DNA from: Catalimonadaceae bacterium JC749
GTDB taxonomy: Bacteria; Bacteroidota; Bacteroidia; Cytophagales; Cyclobacteriaceae
Direction: 5' to 3'
Assembly: GCA_021730635.1 (NCBI GenBank)
Contig: JAJNNC010000002.1
Location: forward strand, 124,001-188,000
Length of the DNA: 64,000 nt
Shown here: in pieces, positions 45,584 to 54,375 of the stretch
How positions within the stretch are numbered: position 1 is the first letter of the stretch
Layout: each line of letters starts with the position of its first letter
Notes under the pieces: generated by a model
What the model saw: the letters and a program-made list of their open reading frames with translations, nothing else
The model's database searches: none
Told to the model about the DNA's origin: nothing
Position numbers and translations under genes: made by a program

Positions 45584-45900
45584 TTCTCCGTTGTATTTCT
45601 ACCAGGATAAAACCAGGAAAGCCTCTGAACCTCCATGAGCGCTAGCGAACTGTACTCTTGCCAAGTCCATATACCTGCCTATTTTATTTATAGGGCAACG
45701 CAAACCAGAGGAAGCCTTATGCCAATGATGATGAGCTGCTGTGTGCTTATGGCTACTGAAAAAACTGAGAAAGCAGCGGTTACTTCTTCCACTGTTGCCT
45801 GACTAATACTATCCTCAAGGGGCGTGAGTGAATCACCTTACGCCTTGCCTGAAGGCTGTCTTCAGCCTTGAGTCGTGTTCATATTAAATCTATATCAACC
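45584..45900. other. Divergent region with two tandem hairpins
   Basis: GGCGT ... ACGCC (45821-45844, with inner GTGA/TCAC pairing) and AAGGCTG/CAGCCTT (45852-45869, TCTT loop) fold next to each other in the leader of the HExxH gene. Neither has a T-tract, so they are not simple terminators. Confidence 0.45.
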
Positions 45901-46443
45901 ATGAAAAGTTATAGTAGGCTTACCCTGCTTGTTGCGGGTATGTTCTGGGCAGCGTTTGTCTATTCCCAGCCCATTGTTAAAGTAGCCGGTGCTAAAGACG
46001 CTCAGGCCATAAAAAGCCAAATCATACAGTATCTGGATCATTTACAGGTAAAGGAAAATATTTATCTTTCTGTTTTCATCTCTCCTGTCATGCCTCAAGG
46101 GCTAATGGGACTGACCTTGTGTAATCCTGTGATAGAACCCCACGGGTATCTGGTGATCATGGTACGCATAGATGCCCATCAAAAAGAAGAGCAGCAAAGG
46201 CTGATTCTGGCCCATGAGATGATCCATGTCAAACAGTATGCTAAAGGAGAGCTACGGTTTATCAGTAAAAACCAGGTAAGGTGGAAAGGCAAGCGTTATT
46301 ATCATGGGCACACCTATCAGCGTTATTACCCCTGGGAGCGGGAAGCTTATCAAAAAGATGCCTGGTTGGCCGGACTCTATGGGCTAACGCCGGAAGTTCC
46401 TCTGGCTGTCAAGACGCAGGGGGTGTCAGCGAACAAAAAATAA
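45901..46443 (+). CDS. Secreted HExxH-containing protein, putative zinc metallopeptidase
   Basis: From the ATG at 45901 the protein is 180 residues; a frame start 33 bases earlier would precede the signal peptide (LLVAGMFWAAFVYSQ). The motif HEMIH at residues 105-109 (LILAHEMIHVKQYA) is a zinc-binding pattern. A third ligand is likely in PWEREAYQ, where Glu146 or Glu148 lies about 40 residues later, as in gluzincin-like folds. I do not recognise the family. It could cleave peptides in the periplasm or be a non-enzymatic zinc protein. The leader contains two hairpins. It is transcribed away from the TonB receptor remnant. Confidence 0.65.
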   Translation: MKSYSRLTLLVAGMFWAAFVYSQPIVKVAGAKDAQAIKSQIIQYLDHLQVKENIYLSVFISPVMPQGLMGLTLCNPVIEPHGYLVIMVRIDAHQKEEQQRLILAHEMIHVKQYAKGELRFISKNQVRWKGKRYYHGHTYQRYYPWEREAYQKDAWLAGLYGLTPEVPLAVKTQGVSANKK

Positions 46444-46456
46444 AGAGCAAGGGTAA

Positions 46457-46470
46457 GCCTGCCGGCAGGC
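46457..46470. repeat. 14-base perfect palindrome after the HExxH gene
   Basis: GCCTGCCGGCAGGC is perfectly self-complementary and lies 14 bases after the stop codon. It has no T-tract. It may be a REP-like element or a protein-binding site. No second copy was noticed in this window. Confidence 0.5.
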
Positions 46471-46566
46471 CATCTTCCACGAATCAATTTTGCTACTTTA
46501 TGAACAGATACTGTTAGATAAGCCTGACGCCAGGTACTAATTTTAATATAAAAACCTATCATAGCT

Positions 46567-47979
46567 ATGGCAACGCATATTTCTAACACACAACTTGCTG
46601 CTACTCAGATTGAGGAATTAAAAAACCAGCTGACCGGAAAGCTTATTCAGCCGGAGGATGATTCCTATGAGGAAGCCCGAAAGCTCTATAATGGGATGAT
46701 AGACAAACGTCCACGCCTTATTGTTAAATGTTCGGAAGTGTCAGACGTGAAGGCAGCCATACAGTTTGGCAGAAAGCATTCTATACCAGTGGCCATCCGG
46801 AGTGGCGGACACAACGGAGCCGGTTTGGGTTCCTGTGATGACGGGCTGGTCATTGACCTCTCTCCTATGAAAGCCATCCATGTGGATGCGGAGCAAAAGA
46901 CGGTCAGGGTAGAAGCAGGCTGTACCTTGGGAGATATTGACAAAGCCACCCACCAACATGGTTTGGCGCTACCCAGTGGCATCATCTCTACTACCGGCAT
47001 TGGAGGTATTACCCTGGGAGGTGGCATAGGATACCTTACCAGGAAGTGCGGGTTAACCATTGATAATCTGTTGGAAGCGGAGATGATATTAGCAGATGGT
47101 AGTTCTGTGATAGCCAACAAAGAGCAAAACCAGGACCTGTTCTGGGCGATCCGGGGAGGAGGAGGTAATTTTGGGATAGTGACTTCCTTTTTATTCCAGT
47201 TGCATGCCATCAAAGAAGTATATGCCGGACCTATGTTCTGGCCGCTGGAAAAATCCCGGGAAGTGATGGAATTCTACCGGGAGTTTACCGCTCAGGCTTC
47301 CAACGACCTGTATGGCTTTTTTGCCTTTTTGGTAGTGCCCCCTGCCGCTCCTTTCCCTGAAGATTTGCAGGGTAAAACTGTATGCGGTGTGGTCTGGAAT
47401 TATACCGGCCCCATGGAAAAAGCAGAAGAAGTGTTTCAACCCATCAGGGAATTTGGTCCTCCTATCCTGGACTTTGTGGGGCCTATACCCGTGCCTGCCT
47501 TGCAATCTATGTTTGACATTTTCTATCCTCCCGGACTGCAATGGTACTGGCGCGCCGATTTCTTTGAGGAACTGACCGACGAAGCGATCACTGAATTTAT
47601 CAGATATGGTGAAAAGACACCGACCGGACATTCTACTATGCACTTGTATCCGGTAGATGGCAAAGCCCATGAAGTAAAAAGTAATGAAACTGCCTGGAAT
47701 TACCGGAATGCCCGCTGGGCAGAAGTCATCGTAGGAGTAGACCCTGACCCTGCGAACAAAGAAAAAATTACCAGCTGGTGCAAGGATTATTACAATGCCA
47801 CGCATCCCTATTCCGCAGGTGGCGCTTATATCAATTTTATGATGGATGAAGGCCAGGATCGTATCAAAGCCACTTATGGCAATAATTACGATCGTTTGAC
47901 TGAAATTAAAGCCAAGTACGATCCTGACAACTTTTTCCATGTAAATCAGAATATTCAGCCTAAAGCAGCGATGGCATAA
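46567..47979 (+). CDS. Berberine-bridge-type FAD-linked oxidoreductase
   Basis: The 470-residue protein has a PCMH-type FAD-binding domain with AIRSGGHNGAGLGS, where His82 is the likely covalent FAD attachment site, VRVEAGCTLGDIDKA and SGIISTTGIGGITLGGGIGY. A C-terminal BBE segment follows (KAKYDPDNFFHVNQNI). No second Cys attachment site is evident in the PSG loop region, so the flavin is probably held by one bond. It oxidises an alcohol or amine, using oxygen. No signal peptide was found. It follows the HExxH gene by about 120 bases and precedes the TPR lipoprotein. Confidence 0.9.
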   Translation: MATHISNTQLAATQIEELKNQLTGKLIQPEDDSYEEARKLYNGMIDKRPRLIVKCSEVSDVKAAIQFGRKHSIPVAIRSGGHNGAGLGSCDDGLVIDLSPMKAIHVDAEQKTVRVEAGCTLGDIDKATHQHGLALPSGIISTTGIGGITLGGGIGYLTRKCGLTIDNLLEAEMILADGSSVIANKEQNQDLFWAIRGGGGNFGIVTSFLFQLHAIKEVYAGPMFWPLEKSREVMEFYREFTAQASNDLYGFFAFLVVPPAAPFPEDLQGKTVCGVVWNYTGPMEKAEEVFQPIREFGPPILDFVGPIPVPALQSMFDIFYPPGLQWYWRADFFEELTDEAITEFIRYGEKTPTGHSTMHLYPVDGKAHEVKSNETAWNYRNARWAEVIVGVDPDPANKEKITSWCKDYYNATHPYSAGGAYINFMMDEGQDRIKATYGNNYDRLTEIKAKYDPDNFFHVNQNIQPKAAMA

Positions 47980-48069
47980 GGCAGTAATAGTGATAGGGTA
48001 GATCAGTGCTTATCTTACAGATTTGCGCTATCTTGATAAGATACATCCTTTTTTAAAACAATCGACCGC

Positions 48070-49740
48070 ATGAAAGCTCCATGGCAGAAAAATAAAGCAG
48101 TATGGCATGTCGTCAAATACCTGCGATTTGGCCTGATGCTAAGCTTAGCAGGCCTCATCACCGCTTCCTGTACACAAAAGAGTAAAGAAGAAGCTGTTCT
48201 GGATATTGGAGAAATTCCTATATGCGGTACGGTGCAGTTTTCAGAAGGCTGTAGCGATCCATTGGATAGCCTGATCTCTTACGGGCTGGCCCTTGTCCAT
48301 CATATGACCTACCAGGAAGCCGAAGGCGTATTCGACAGCGTCATCGAAGCGGACCCGGGTTGTTTCTGGGGGCATTGGGGCAAGGCTCTGACTTTTATTC
48401 ATCCTTTATGGCCGGATGAACCCAGTGAGGAACAACTCGAGATGGGCTGGGCCCTTTCTCAAAAAGCGCTGCAGTTGGCCGCAAAAGAGAAAGAGCAAAT
48501 GTACGGTCAGGCACTGGCCTCTTATTACCGGGATGGCATCAACAGGACAGAAAAAGAAAGGCTGAAAAGCTATGAGCAGGCTTGGGAAAAAGCTTATCGG
48601 GAGGCGCCGGAGGATCTGGAAATAAAAACATTTTACGCCCTGAGTATGATTTCCACGGCAGACGTTGGGGATAAATCTTATAAAAACCAGCGGCAGGCAG
48701 GAGCGTTGGTGGAAGAAGTGTTACAGGAAATTCCCGATCACCCGGGTGGGTTTCACTATGCCATACACGCTTATGATTATCCGGCCCTTAGCAATAAAGC
48801 CATTGCTGTAGCCAACAACTATGGCAAGATTGCCCCTGATATTCCCCATGCTTTGCATATGCCTACGCATATTTTCACCAGGCAAGGTATGTGGAAAGCC
48901 TCCATTGAGTGGAACAAAAGGTCGGCGGAAGCTGCTTTGAAGAATCCTGCCAACGGGGCGGTTTCCATGCATTATTTTCATGCGCTGGATTACCTCGTCT
49001 ATGCCTATTTGCAAAGGCAGGAAGACTACAAAGCCCAACAGATACTGGAACATACTAAAAATTTACAAGCACCGTATCAGGCACATTTTGCCACGGCTTA
49101 TTCACTTGCAGCGATGGAAGGCCGTTATCTTCTGGAGCGGCAAGCCTGGGATCAGGCTGCCAACTTAAAGGATGGCGTACCTTCGGATTTTCCCTGGAAG
49201 CAGTTTCCGGAAACGCAGGCACTCACTCATTTTGCTAAAGGCCTGGGGGGGGCACGAAGTGGGTTGACGGATGTGGCGGAAGGAGCGATCCAGAAGCTTG
49301 ATACCTTGCAGTCAATGATTGCCAATACCTACTGGGTCGGACAGATAGAAATCCAGAAGAATGCGGTGAAAGCATGGCTGGCGCATGCCCATGGCGACCA
49401 AAAAAGAGCCCTGGCTTATATGCAACTGGCCGCAGACCAGGAGTCCGGTACGGAAAAACATGCCGTGACACCGGGAGAATTGCTACCGGCTGTAGAGTTG
49501 TTCGGGGATCTTTTGATGGAGATGAACCGTCCCCAGGAAGCCATCATACAATATGAAGCTGCGCTTCAAAGAAGTCCGGGCAGGTTTAATAGTCTGTATG
49601 GAGCCGCATGGGCTGCTGAACTTTCCGGCCACAAGGAAAAGGCAAAAAGCTATTACGAACAAGTAGTGAACCTCTCTGCAGAGGCAGAAGTTACCACAGA
49701 ACGGAGACAAAAGGCATTGGCCTATCTTGAAAAGCTGTGA
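48070..49740 (+). CDS. TPR-repeat lipoprotein
   Basis: The 556-residue protein has a long n-region and a lipobox ending near Cys34 (LAGLITASC). The body is made of TPR-like helical pairs (HHMTYQEAEGVFDSVIEADP at about residue 77; IIQYEAALQRSPGRFNSLYG near the end). A middle region with HYAIHAYDYP and HALHMPTHIFTRQG is conserved in a family of bacterial TPR proteins, and its paired His residues might bind a metal. The function of the family is not established. It is preceded by the flavin oxidoreductase and followed by a set of competing hairpins. Confidence 0.8.
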   Translation: MKAPWQKNKAVWHVVKYLRFGLMLSLAGLITASCTQKSKEEAVLDIGEIPICGTVQFSEGCSDPLDSLISYGLALVHHMTYQEAEGVFDSVIEADPGCFWGHWGKALTFIHPLWPDEPSEEQLEMGWALSQKALQLAAKEKEQMYGQALASYYRDGINRTEKERLKSYEQAWEKAYREAPEDLEIKTFYALSMISTADVGDKSYKNQRQAGALVEEVLQEIPDHPGGFHYAIHAYDYPALSNKAIAVANNYGKIAPDIPHALHMPTHIFTRQGMWKASIEWNKRSAEAALKNPANGAVSMHYFHALDYLVYAYLQRQEDYKAQQILEHTKNLQAPYQAHFATAYSLAAMEGRYLLERQAWDQAANLKDGVPSDFPWKQFPETQALTHFAKGLGGARSGLTDVAEGAIQKLDTLQSMIANTYWVGQIEIQKNAVKAWLAHAHGDQKRALAYMQLAADQESGTEKHAVTPGELLPAVELFGDLLMEMNRPQEAIIQYEAALQRSPGRFNSLYGAAWAAELSGHKEKAKSYYEQVVNLSAEAEVTTERRQKALAYLEKL

Positions 49741-49757
49741 ACCTCCTACATACCAGC

Positions 49758-49806
49758 CGAAAGGGACCACCGCTCCGGGCCTTTCGCTGGTTTTCACAGC
49801 GAAAGG
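49758..49806. terminator. Competing hairpins between convergent genes
   Basis: CCTTTCGCTG (49780-49789) pairs perfectly with CAGCGAAAGG (49797-49806) around GTTTTCA. The same CCTTTCG can also pair with an upstream AGCCGAAAGGG copy from about 49756. T-tracts are weak on both sides, so termination is plausible but not certain. Confidence 0.5.
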
Positions 49807-49824
49807 ACAGGGGAGACTCAGCTT

Positions 49825-50256
49825 TTATCGGGCCATTTCATAATGCTTGATACCACACTCCAGAAACTCATCTCCCAGCGGCTCGAAGCCATACTTTTTA
49901 TAAAAACCTACGGCACTGGATTGGGCGTGCATATAAATTTTTTGTTCTGACACATTCGGGTCCTCTTCAATGTCGTGGAGCACATTCTTCAGTAAAAGGG
50001 CCCCGATACCCTGCCCTCGATAGGCTTTAAGCACGGCAAAGCGTTCCAGTTTAATGCCGGAGTCAGTTTGCCGCCACCGGGCAGTGCCACAAGGGCGGCC
50101 TTCGGCATCGTAGGCTACAAAGTGGGTAGATGTCTTATCGTAGCGGTCATATTCTTCTTCTCTCGATACGTTTTGCTCACGCACAAATACTTCTTCCCGT
50201 ATCTTGAAAGCATCTTTCAGTTCTTCTTGGTTAACGGCTTTTCTTACTTCAATCAA
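49825..50256 (-). CDS. GNAT-family N-acetyltransferase
   Basis: The 143-residue protein has the GNAT fold: RKAVNQEELKDAFKIREEVFV at the start, the central strand GTARWRQTDSGIKLERFAVL, the acetyl-CoA-binding motif YRGQGIGALLLKNVL (R/Q-x-x-G-x-G/A) and HAQSSAVGFYKKYGFEPLGD. It resembles the ElaA-type small acyltransferases. The substrate is unknown. Its gene follows phoH after 38 bases in the same direction, suggesting an operon. Confidence 0.93.
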   Translation of the reverse strand: MIEVRKAVNQEELKDAFKIREEVFVREQNVSREEEYDRYDKTSTHFVAYDAEGRPCGTARWRQTDSGIKLERFAVLKAYRGQGIGALLLKNVLHDIEEDPNVSEQKIYMHAQSSAVGFYKKYGFEPLGDEFLECGIKHYEMAR

Positions 50257-50294
50257 TGTTCTAATAGTTTAAGTAGCTTTACAATAGGTTGGAT

Positions 50295-51251
50295 TTAATG
50301 GGCGTTCCGGTGATTACCAGCCCGGTCGTAAGCTTCAATGATATCTTTGACCAGCCGATGGCGAACCACATCTTCTCCTCCCAATTCTACAAACGCGATC
50401 CCTCGTATCTCCTTGAGTATTTCCAGCGCTTCGATCAGGCCTGACTTCTGATTTTTGGGCAAATCAATCTGAGAGCGGTCTCCGGTGACAATCACTTTGG
50501 AGTTGGGGCCCATACGGGTCAAAAACATTTTGATTTGCATGGGCGTGGTGTTTTGTGCTTCGTCCAGCAGAATAAAAGCATTCTGCAGGGTGCGCCCCCT
50601 CATATAAGCCAGTGGCGCAATTTCAATGACTTTGTTCTCTTCGTAGAACTTGAGCTTCTCGCTGGGTACCATATCGTATAGGGCGTCATAAATGGGCCGA
50701 AGATACGGATCAATCTTTTCCTTCAGGTCGCCCGGTAAGAACCCCAGGTTTTCACCGGCTTCCACAGCAGGGCGGGTGATGATGATTTTCTTCACCAGCT
50801 TGTTTTTCAATGCCCGAACCGCCAGTGCGACAGAAATATAGGTTTTACCGGTACCGGCAGGACCAATGGCAAAAACTAGGTCATGATTGGCAGCCAACTG
50901 TACGAGTTTTTTCTGATTGGGCGTTTTGGGCTTGATGACCGCACCTCTGGTACCGTAAAGAAGGATATCGTCGTCAGTCCCAGTGACATCCGGTTTCTTT
51001 TCATCTTTAATATAATTCTGAACATTTTCTTCTGTCACTTTACCATACTGGTGGTAGTGATCCAACAAAGCATTCAGAATATCATTAATTTTGATAATCT
51101 CCGGTGTGCTTCCCTGAATACGAATCTCATTGCCCCGGGATACAATTTTACTTTCTGGAAACGCGTTGGCTACTTTACGGATATTCTTGTTCTCAATGCC
51201 CAGAAAATCAATAAGAGAAACATTCTCTAATGTTATTACCTTTTCTACCAA
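50295..51251 (-). CDS. PhoH-family ATPase (YbeZ-like)
   Basis: The 318-residue protein has an N-terminal KH-like part (NAFPESKIVSRGNEIRIQGS) followed by the PhoH ATPase with Walker A AIGPAGTGKTYISVALAVRA, ITRPAVEAGENLGFLPGDL, Walker B FILLDEAQNTT and VIVTGDRSQIDLP. PhoH-like proteins of this type are tied to RNA metabolism and rRNA maturation with the endonuclease YbeY. The gene is divergent from the SAM-hydrolase gene and heads an operon with the GNAT gene. Confidence 0.95.
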   Translation of the reverse strand: MVEKVITLENVSLIDFLGIENKNIRKVANAFPESKIVSRGNEIRIQGSTPEIIKINDILNALLDHYHQYGKVTEENVQNYIKDEKKPDVTGTDDDILLYGTRGAVIKPKTPNQKKLVQLAANHDLVFAIGPAGTGKTYISVALAVRALKNKLVKKIIITRPAVEAGENLGFLPGDLKEKIDPYLRPIYDALYDMVPSEKLKFYEENKVIEIAPLAYMRGRTLQNAFILLDEAQNTTPMQIKMFLTRMGPNSKVIVTGDRSQIDLPKNQKSGLIEALEILKEIRGIAFVELGGEDVVRHRLVKDIIEAYDRAGNHRNAH

Positions 51252-51310
51252 ATGTGAATTCTTCCTTTTTTAATTTTACACTCAAACCCTGTAATCTTCT
51301 AATTAATCTT

Positions 51311-51318
51311 TACTTTTG
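51311..51318 (+). promoter_or_regulatory. TAnnTTTG -7 element upstream of the SAM hydrolase family gene
   Basis: TACTTTTG at 51311-51318 matches the -7 consensus, 36 bases before the ATG. No TTG at the expected -33 spacing was found. Confidence 0.35.
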
Positions 51319-51354
51319 TTTTTTTAAATTTACGTAAAAATAGTAATTGTTTCC

Positions 51355-52116
51355 ATGTCATTGATCACATTTACGTCAGATTTTGGTCTGACTGACCATT
51401 ATATTGCTGCCGTAAAAGCCAAAATTTATACTATTAATTCCGATATTGATATTATTGATATCTGTCATGAGGTAGATAGTTTTAATATTGCTCACGGTTC
51501 TTTTGTCTTAAAATCAGTTTACCGGGATTTTCCGGCTTCCACGGTTCACCTGGTTGCTGTAGATTCTTACGCTGATCACCATGATTTTATTGCGGTCAGG
51601 ATGGACGGCTATTATTTTGTAGCGGCCGACAATGGCCTGCTGAGTTTACTCACCGATCAGGAACCTGAGCAGGTAGTTCGTTTGCCTTATACAAAAAATA
51701 CCAGTTTTACGGCCAAAGAGGTGCTGGCACCAGCGGCAGCCGCCCTGGCCTTGGGGGCTTCTCTGGAAGACATAGGAGAGCCGAAGGCTTCTATCCACCG
51801 GAAGTTGCCCAGGATGTTGAAAGCGACCAAGAAACAAATCTCAGGGAATGTGATCCATGTAGACCATTATGGGAATCTGATCACCAACATTGACAAATAT
51901 ACCTTTGATATTTTAAGTCAGGGTAAAATGATTCGTATACTTTTCGGTCGGGAAACCATGCATCGCATCCATCATTCCTACCGGGATACCGATAATGGCG
52001 AGTGCTTTCTTATCTTCAATGACCTGGGGCTGCTGGAAATCGGAATCCGGCAGGGAAATGCGCAGGAACTCTTAGGGCTTCATTTTGACAGTCCGGTACA
52101 GGTGCTGTTTGAATAA
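51355..52116 (+). CDS. SAM hydroxide adenosyltransferase family (DUF62) protein
   Basis: The 253-residue protein begins LITFTSDFGLTDHYIAAVKA, the N-terminal signature of the SAM hydroxide adenosyltransferase (formerly DUF62) family, with VHLVAVDSYADHHDF and VIHVDHYGNLITNI further on. Members split S-adenosylmethionine into adenosine and methionine with water or hydroxide, and relatives include chlorinases and fluorinases. No halogenase context is present. Its role may be to regulate SAM levels. It is upstream of the tRNA-Leu gene in the same direction. Confidence 0.93.
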   Translation: MSLITFTSDFGLTDHYIAAVKAKIYTINSDIDIIDICHEVDSFNIAHGSFVLKSVYRDFPASTVHLVAVDSYADHHDFIAVRMDGYYFVAADNGLLSLLTDQEPEQVVRLPYTKNTSFTAKEVLAPAAAALALGASLEDIGEPKASIHRKLPRMLKATKKQISGNVIHVDHYGNLITNIDKYTFDILSQGKMIRILFGRETMHRIHHSYRDTDNGECFLIFNDLGLLEIGIRQGNAQELLGLHFDSPVQVLFE

Positions 52117-52184
52117 AAGAAAATTTTAGCGTGTTCTTTGAAGAAAAAACAGAAACTATCCTTTACAAATTGCTAAAACTTAAA

Positions 52185-52192
52185 TAGGTTTG
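52185..52192 (+). promoter_or_regulatory. TAnnTTTG -7 element upstream of tRNA-Leu
   Basis: TAGGTTTG at 52185-52192 matches the -7 consensus, 13 bases before the tRNA 5' end. At the -33 spacing the sequence is TTTA, one base off TTTG. Confidence 0.4.
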
Positions 52193-52204
52193 CACAACTT
52201 TTAC

Positions 52205-52288
52205 GCCTAGGTGGCGGAATTGGTAGACGCGTTGGTCTCAAACACCAATGGGGTCACACCCGTGCCGGTTCGAGTCCGGCCCTAGGTA
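52205..52288 (+). tRNA. tRNA-Leu (anticodon CAA)
   Basis: The sequence folds with an acceptor GCCTAGG / CCTAGGT (one G-T wobble), a D arm with TTGGTAGA, anticodon stem TTGGT/ACCAA and loop CTCAAAC with CAA, a long class II variable arm, and a T arm GCCGG/CCGGC with loop TTCGAGT. Its length of 84 bases and long variable arm mark a leucine tRNA. CCA is not encoded. A terminator follows seven bases later. Confidence 0.95.
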
Positions 52289-52294
52289 CTCTTT

Positions 52295-52328
52295 AAGCCT
52301 GTAAGTCTCTGATTTGCAGGCTTTTTTA
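52295..52328 (+). terminator. Rho-independent terminator after tRNA-Leu
   Basis: AAGCCTGTAA pairs with TTTGCAGGCTT around a short loop (one T-G wobble), followed by a run of T residues. Confidence 0.92.
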
Positions 52329-52574
52329 TTTCAGTCATATCTGCTGACAAAATCATCAGTTAAATCCACATCAAGTACCAGTGCTACTTTTCCATTCCTG
52401 TTGTTAAATATTTGATATATAAGTGATCATGGCTCTCACGAGACTTGAGATTAAACTTTTAACGCTTTGACTTACAGGTTTTACTAAATTATTCAAAATC
52501 CCAGTCATGCTCTTTTAAAGTTTTATTTGTATGCTATGGTATCGTCTACGCTGATTTATGAAAGATCTAAACTC
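52329..52574. other. Interval between tRNA-Leu terminator and the AbiE operon
   Basis: This is AT-rich with no gene recognised. The left end of a possible island insertion would lie here; no copy of the tRNA 3' end was seen at the far side near 54.5 kb. Confidence 0.4.
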
Positions 52575-53408
52575 CTATGTTAATCCTTTCAAAATATCTA
52601 GTAGTATTTTTTTCTTCTGTTCAAGATTTTCTTTTTCACTATCTTCAATCATATGAACCAGCATCGCTGATTCACTCGTTATTGCTTTGTTTAAAATTAA
52701 CATTAACCTTTTGTGTAGCTGGTCATTTACCTGTACAATCTTTTTCATTTCTCTCCCTAATACGATCATGGCTACTTCATCATGCGATCTTTCATCTTCA
52801 TACAGGTCAAAATGGTTAGACCAGATATAATTTTGTTCCAAACTAGGATAATACCTCACAATGCTATTAATGTCTTTAATATCTTTTATTCTATGTTCAG
52901 GTCGATCATTAAAAGCTATTAGTTTTAAAATGACAATTGAAGGAACACTGCATACTGTATAGATTTCACTTCCTAATTTAACTTGCTGTAGTCCAGAATG
53001 ATAAACTTCTTTGAATCCATCCAGATTGATCTTAACTAGCCCTTTTCCTTCTATCATCACCTGTCGTTCTTCCTCGATTTCTCCAAAAGGCAGCAGGTCT
53101 ATTTGTTTTCCATCAGGCGTTAACATACAATAGGCATTTTCTCCGCTGTCATTGTAGTTGTAGTCCAATTGAAGCCTTTTCTTTAATTTGTTGTATTCGT
53201 TGATGTTAGGAATATAAACTGCAAAATCAATATCTTTTGTGCCTCCCGAAGTTTCATCATGAGTCGCATACCATACATTACGAGCTATGGCTCCAACTAT
53301 GAAAAAATGTATTCCTAAATTATTACATGTGCTACTTACTTGAACTAGTATATTTTTTAGTCCTTCTACCTGAAGCGCATCATATGAGATCCTTGAGTTG
53401 CTTTTCAT
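52575..53408 (-). CDS. AbiEii-type nucleotidyltransferase toxin
   Basis: The 277-residue protein has the minimal nucleotidyltransferase signature: FFIVGAIARNVWY, then SGGTKDIDFAVYI, where the paired Asp residues in DID are the metal-binding catalytic site, and QIDLLPFGEIEEE. Length and placement after an AbiEi-like gene match AbiEii toxins of type IV toxin-antitoxin systems, which act by nucleotide transfer to an essential target, such as tRNA acceptor ends in related enzymes. The exact target here is unknown. It overlaps the antitoxin gene by 29 bases, so translation is coupled. Base composition is visibly more AT-rich than the neighbouring genes. Confidence 0.8.
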   Translation of the reverse strand: MKSNSRISYDALQVEGLKNILVQVSSTCNNLGIHFFIVGAIARNVWYATHDETSGGTKDIDFAVYIPNINEYNKLKKRLQLDYNYNDSGENAYCMLTPDGKQIDLLPFGEIEEERQVMIEGKGLVKINLDGFKEVYHSGLQQVKLGSEIYTVCSVPSIVILKLIAFNDRPEHRIKDIKDINSIVRYYPSLEQNYIWSNHFDLYEDERSHDEVAMIVLGREMKKIVQVNDQLHKRLMLILNKAITSESAMLVHMIEDSEKENLEQKKKILLDILKGLT

Positions 53409-54375
53409 ACATTATTTTTGCTGTTTCTATGTATCTTGGATTATCCTCTTCAATCAAGTCTGCATAGGCTATTAATGGCGGAACATGATTATCTTGATTA
53501 TCATCCTTCCAGAATTTTTCAATAACAGTAATCTTTCCATTAGGATCAGGAATCCATTTAAATGCTTTCATTAAAGTCATGAAATCTTGCTCTGTATACA
53601 GCGTCCAATGATCGGCAATCAGATTACCCGTCAGGATTTCCCCTGCATTTGCGCCTCCCCAACAGGTATTGAGCGGTAGAGGTATATCTTGCCAATGCTG
53701 ATTATTATCAAGTGCCTTGAATGTTCGTTTCCGCAGTTTGGGTTTCAGGTTTTTTATGTAACCTTCAATCCAATTGATTAGAAGTTCCTCTCTTTTGTTC
53801 CACTTATACTCTTTTTCGTTAATAGGGATTATATATTTTTCCTTTTTTAGTGCTTTATAGACTTTACTAATCGTATCCAGTCCGACAATTGCTTTTTCTG
53901 CAGTAAATCTATAGGGCTCATTTACATACTCAGAATGCTGCAACAACACATACAATATTTTTAGTCCTGCCTGGGTGAATGCCCTATTTGATGTCGTGGT
54001 ATATTTTCTTTCTGCTTTATTGGTTTCTATCAATATGAATAGACGATCATCGGCTAAAAAAATATTTCCAGCAGCATCTGCATAGGCTATATTTTCTTTC
54101 TGAAGTATTTTTTTTGCATTCGGCGTAATGTATTCAGCCATCACTATCATAGGTTTAATATCTTGTCGTTGACTTAGTAATCCCGGAAGCATAGCTGGCG
54201 TCAACTGGGTTTTGAATTCAACATACCAGTCTCTTTGATACTGATTTCTTTTGACGCGTATTTTCCCATCTATGGATCTGCCTTTTGCTCTTTCTGCAAT
54301 AGTTAGAATTTGGAAATCCATTTCGGGTATTTCGTTAAGTTTTTGAGTTACAATATCAATTACATCCCTTTCCAT
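53380..54375 (-). CDS. AbiEi-type antitoxin / autorepressor
   Basis: From an ATG at 54375 the protein is 331 residues. The frame can be extended upstream to 54477, but those 34 extra codons run through a 51-base palindrome, so the inner ATG is preferred. The middle part includes VEFKTQLTPAMLPGLLSQR and a helix-turn-helix-like segment (AFTQAGLKILYVLLQHSEYV; AEKAIVGLDTISKVYKALKK). The C-terminus covers DHWTLYTEQDFM and ends with a helical tail. In the characterised AbiE systems AbiEi represses its own operon by binding inverted repeats, in line with the operator found directly upstream. It partners the AbiEii-type toxin. Confidence 0.8.
   Translation of the reverse strand: MERDVIDIVTQKLNEIPEMDFQILTIAERAKGRSIDGKIRVKRNQYQRDWYVEFKTQLTPAMLPGLLSQRQDIKPMIVMAEYITPNAKKILQKENIAYADAAGNIFLADDRLFILIETNKAERKYTTTSNRAFTQAGLKILYVLLQHSEYVNEPYRFTAEKAIVGLDTISKVYKALKKEKYIIPINEKEYKWNKREELLINWIEGYIKNLKPKLRKRTFKALDNNQHWQDIPLPLNTCWGGANAGEILTGNLIADHWTLYTEQDFMTLMKAFKWIPDPNGKITVIEKFWKDDNQDNHVPPLIAYADLIEEDNPRYIETAKIMYEKQLKDLI

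Noticed and set aside
46686-47940. Long minus-strand frames opposite the flavin oxidoreductase (175 and 249 codons)
   Set aside because: They lie wholly inside the well-supported oxidoreductase gene and show no motif.
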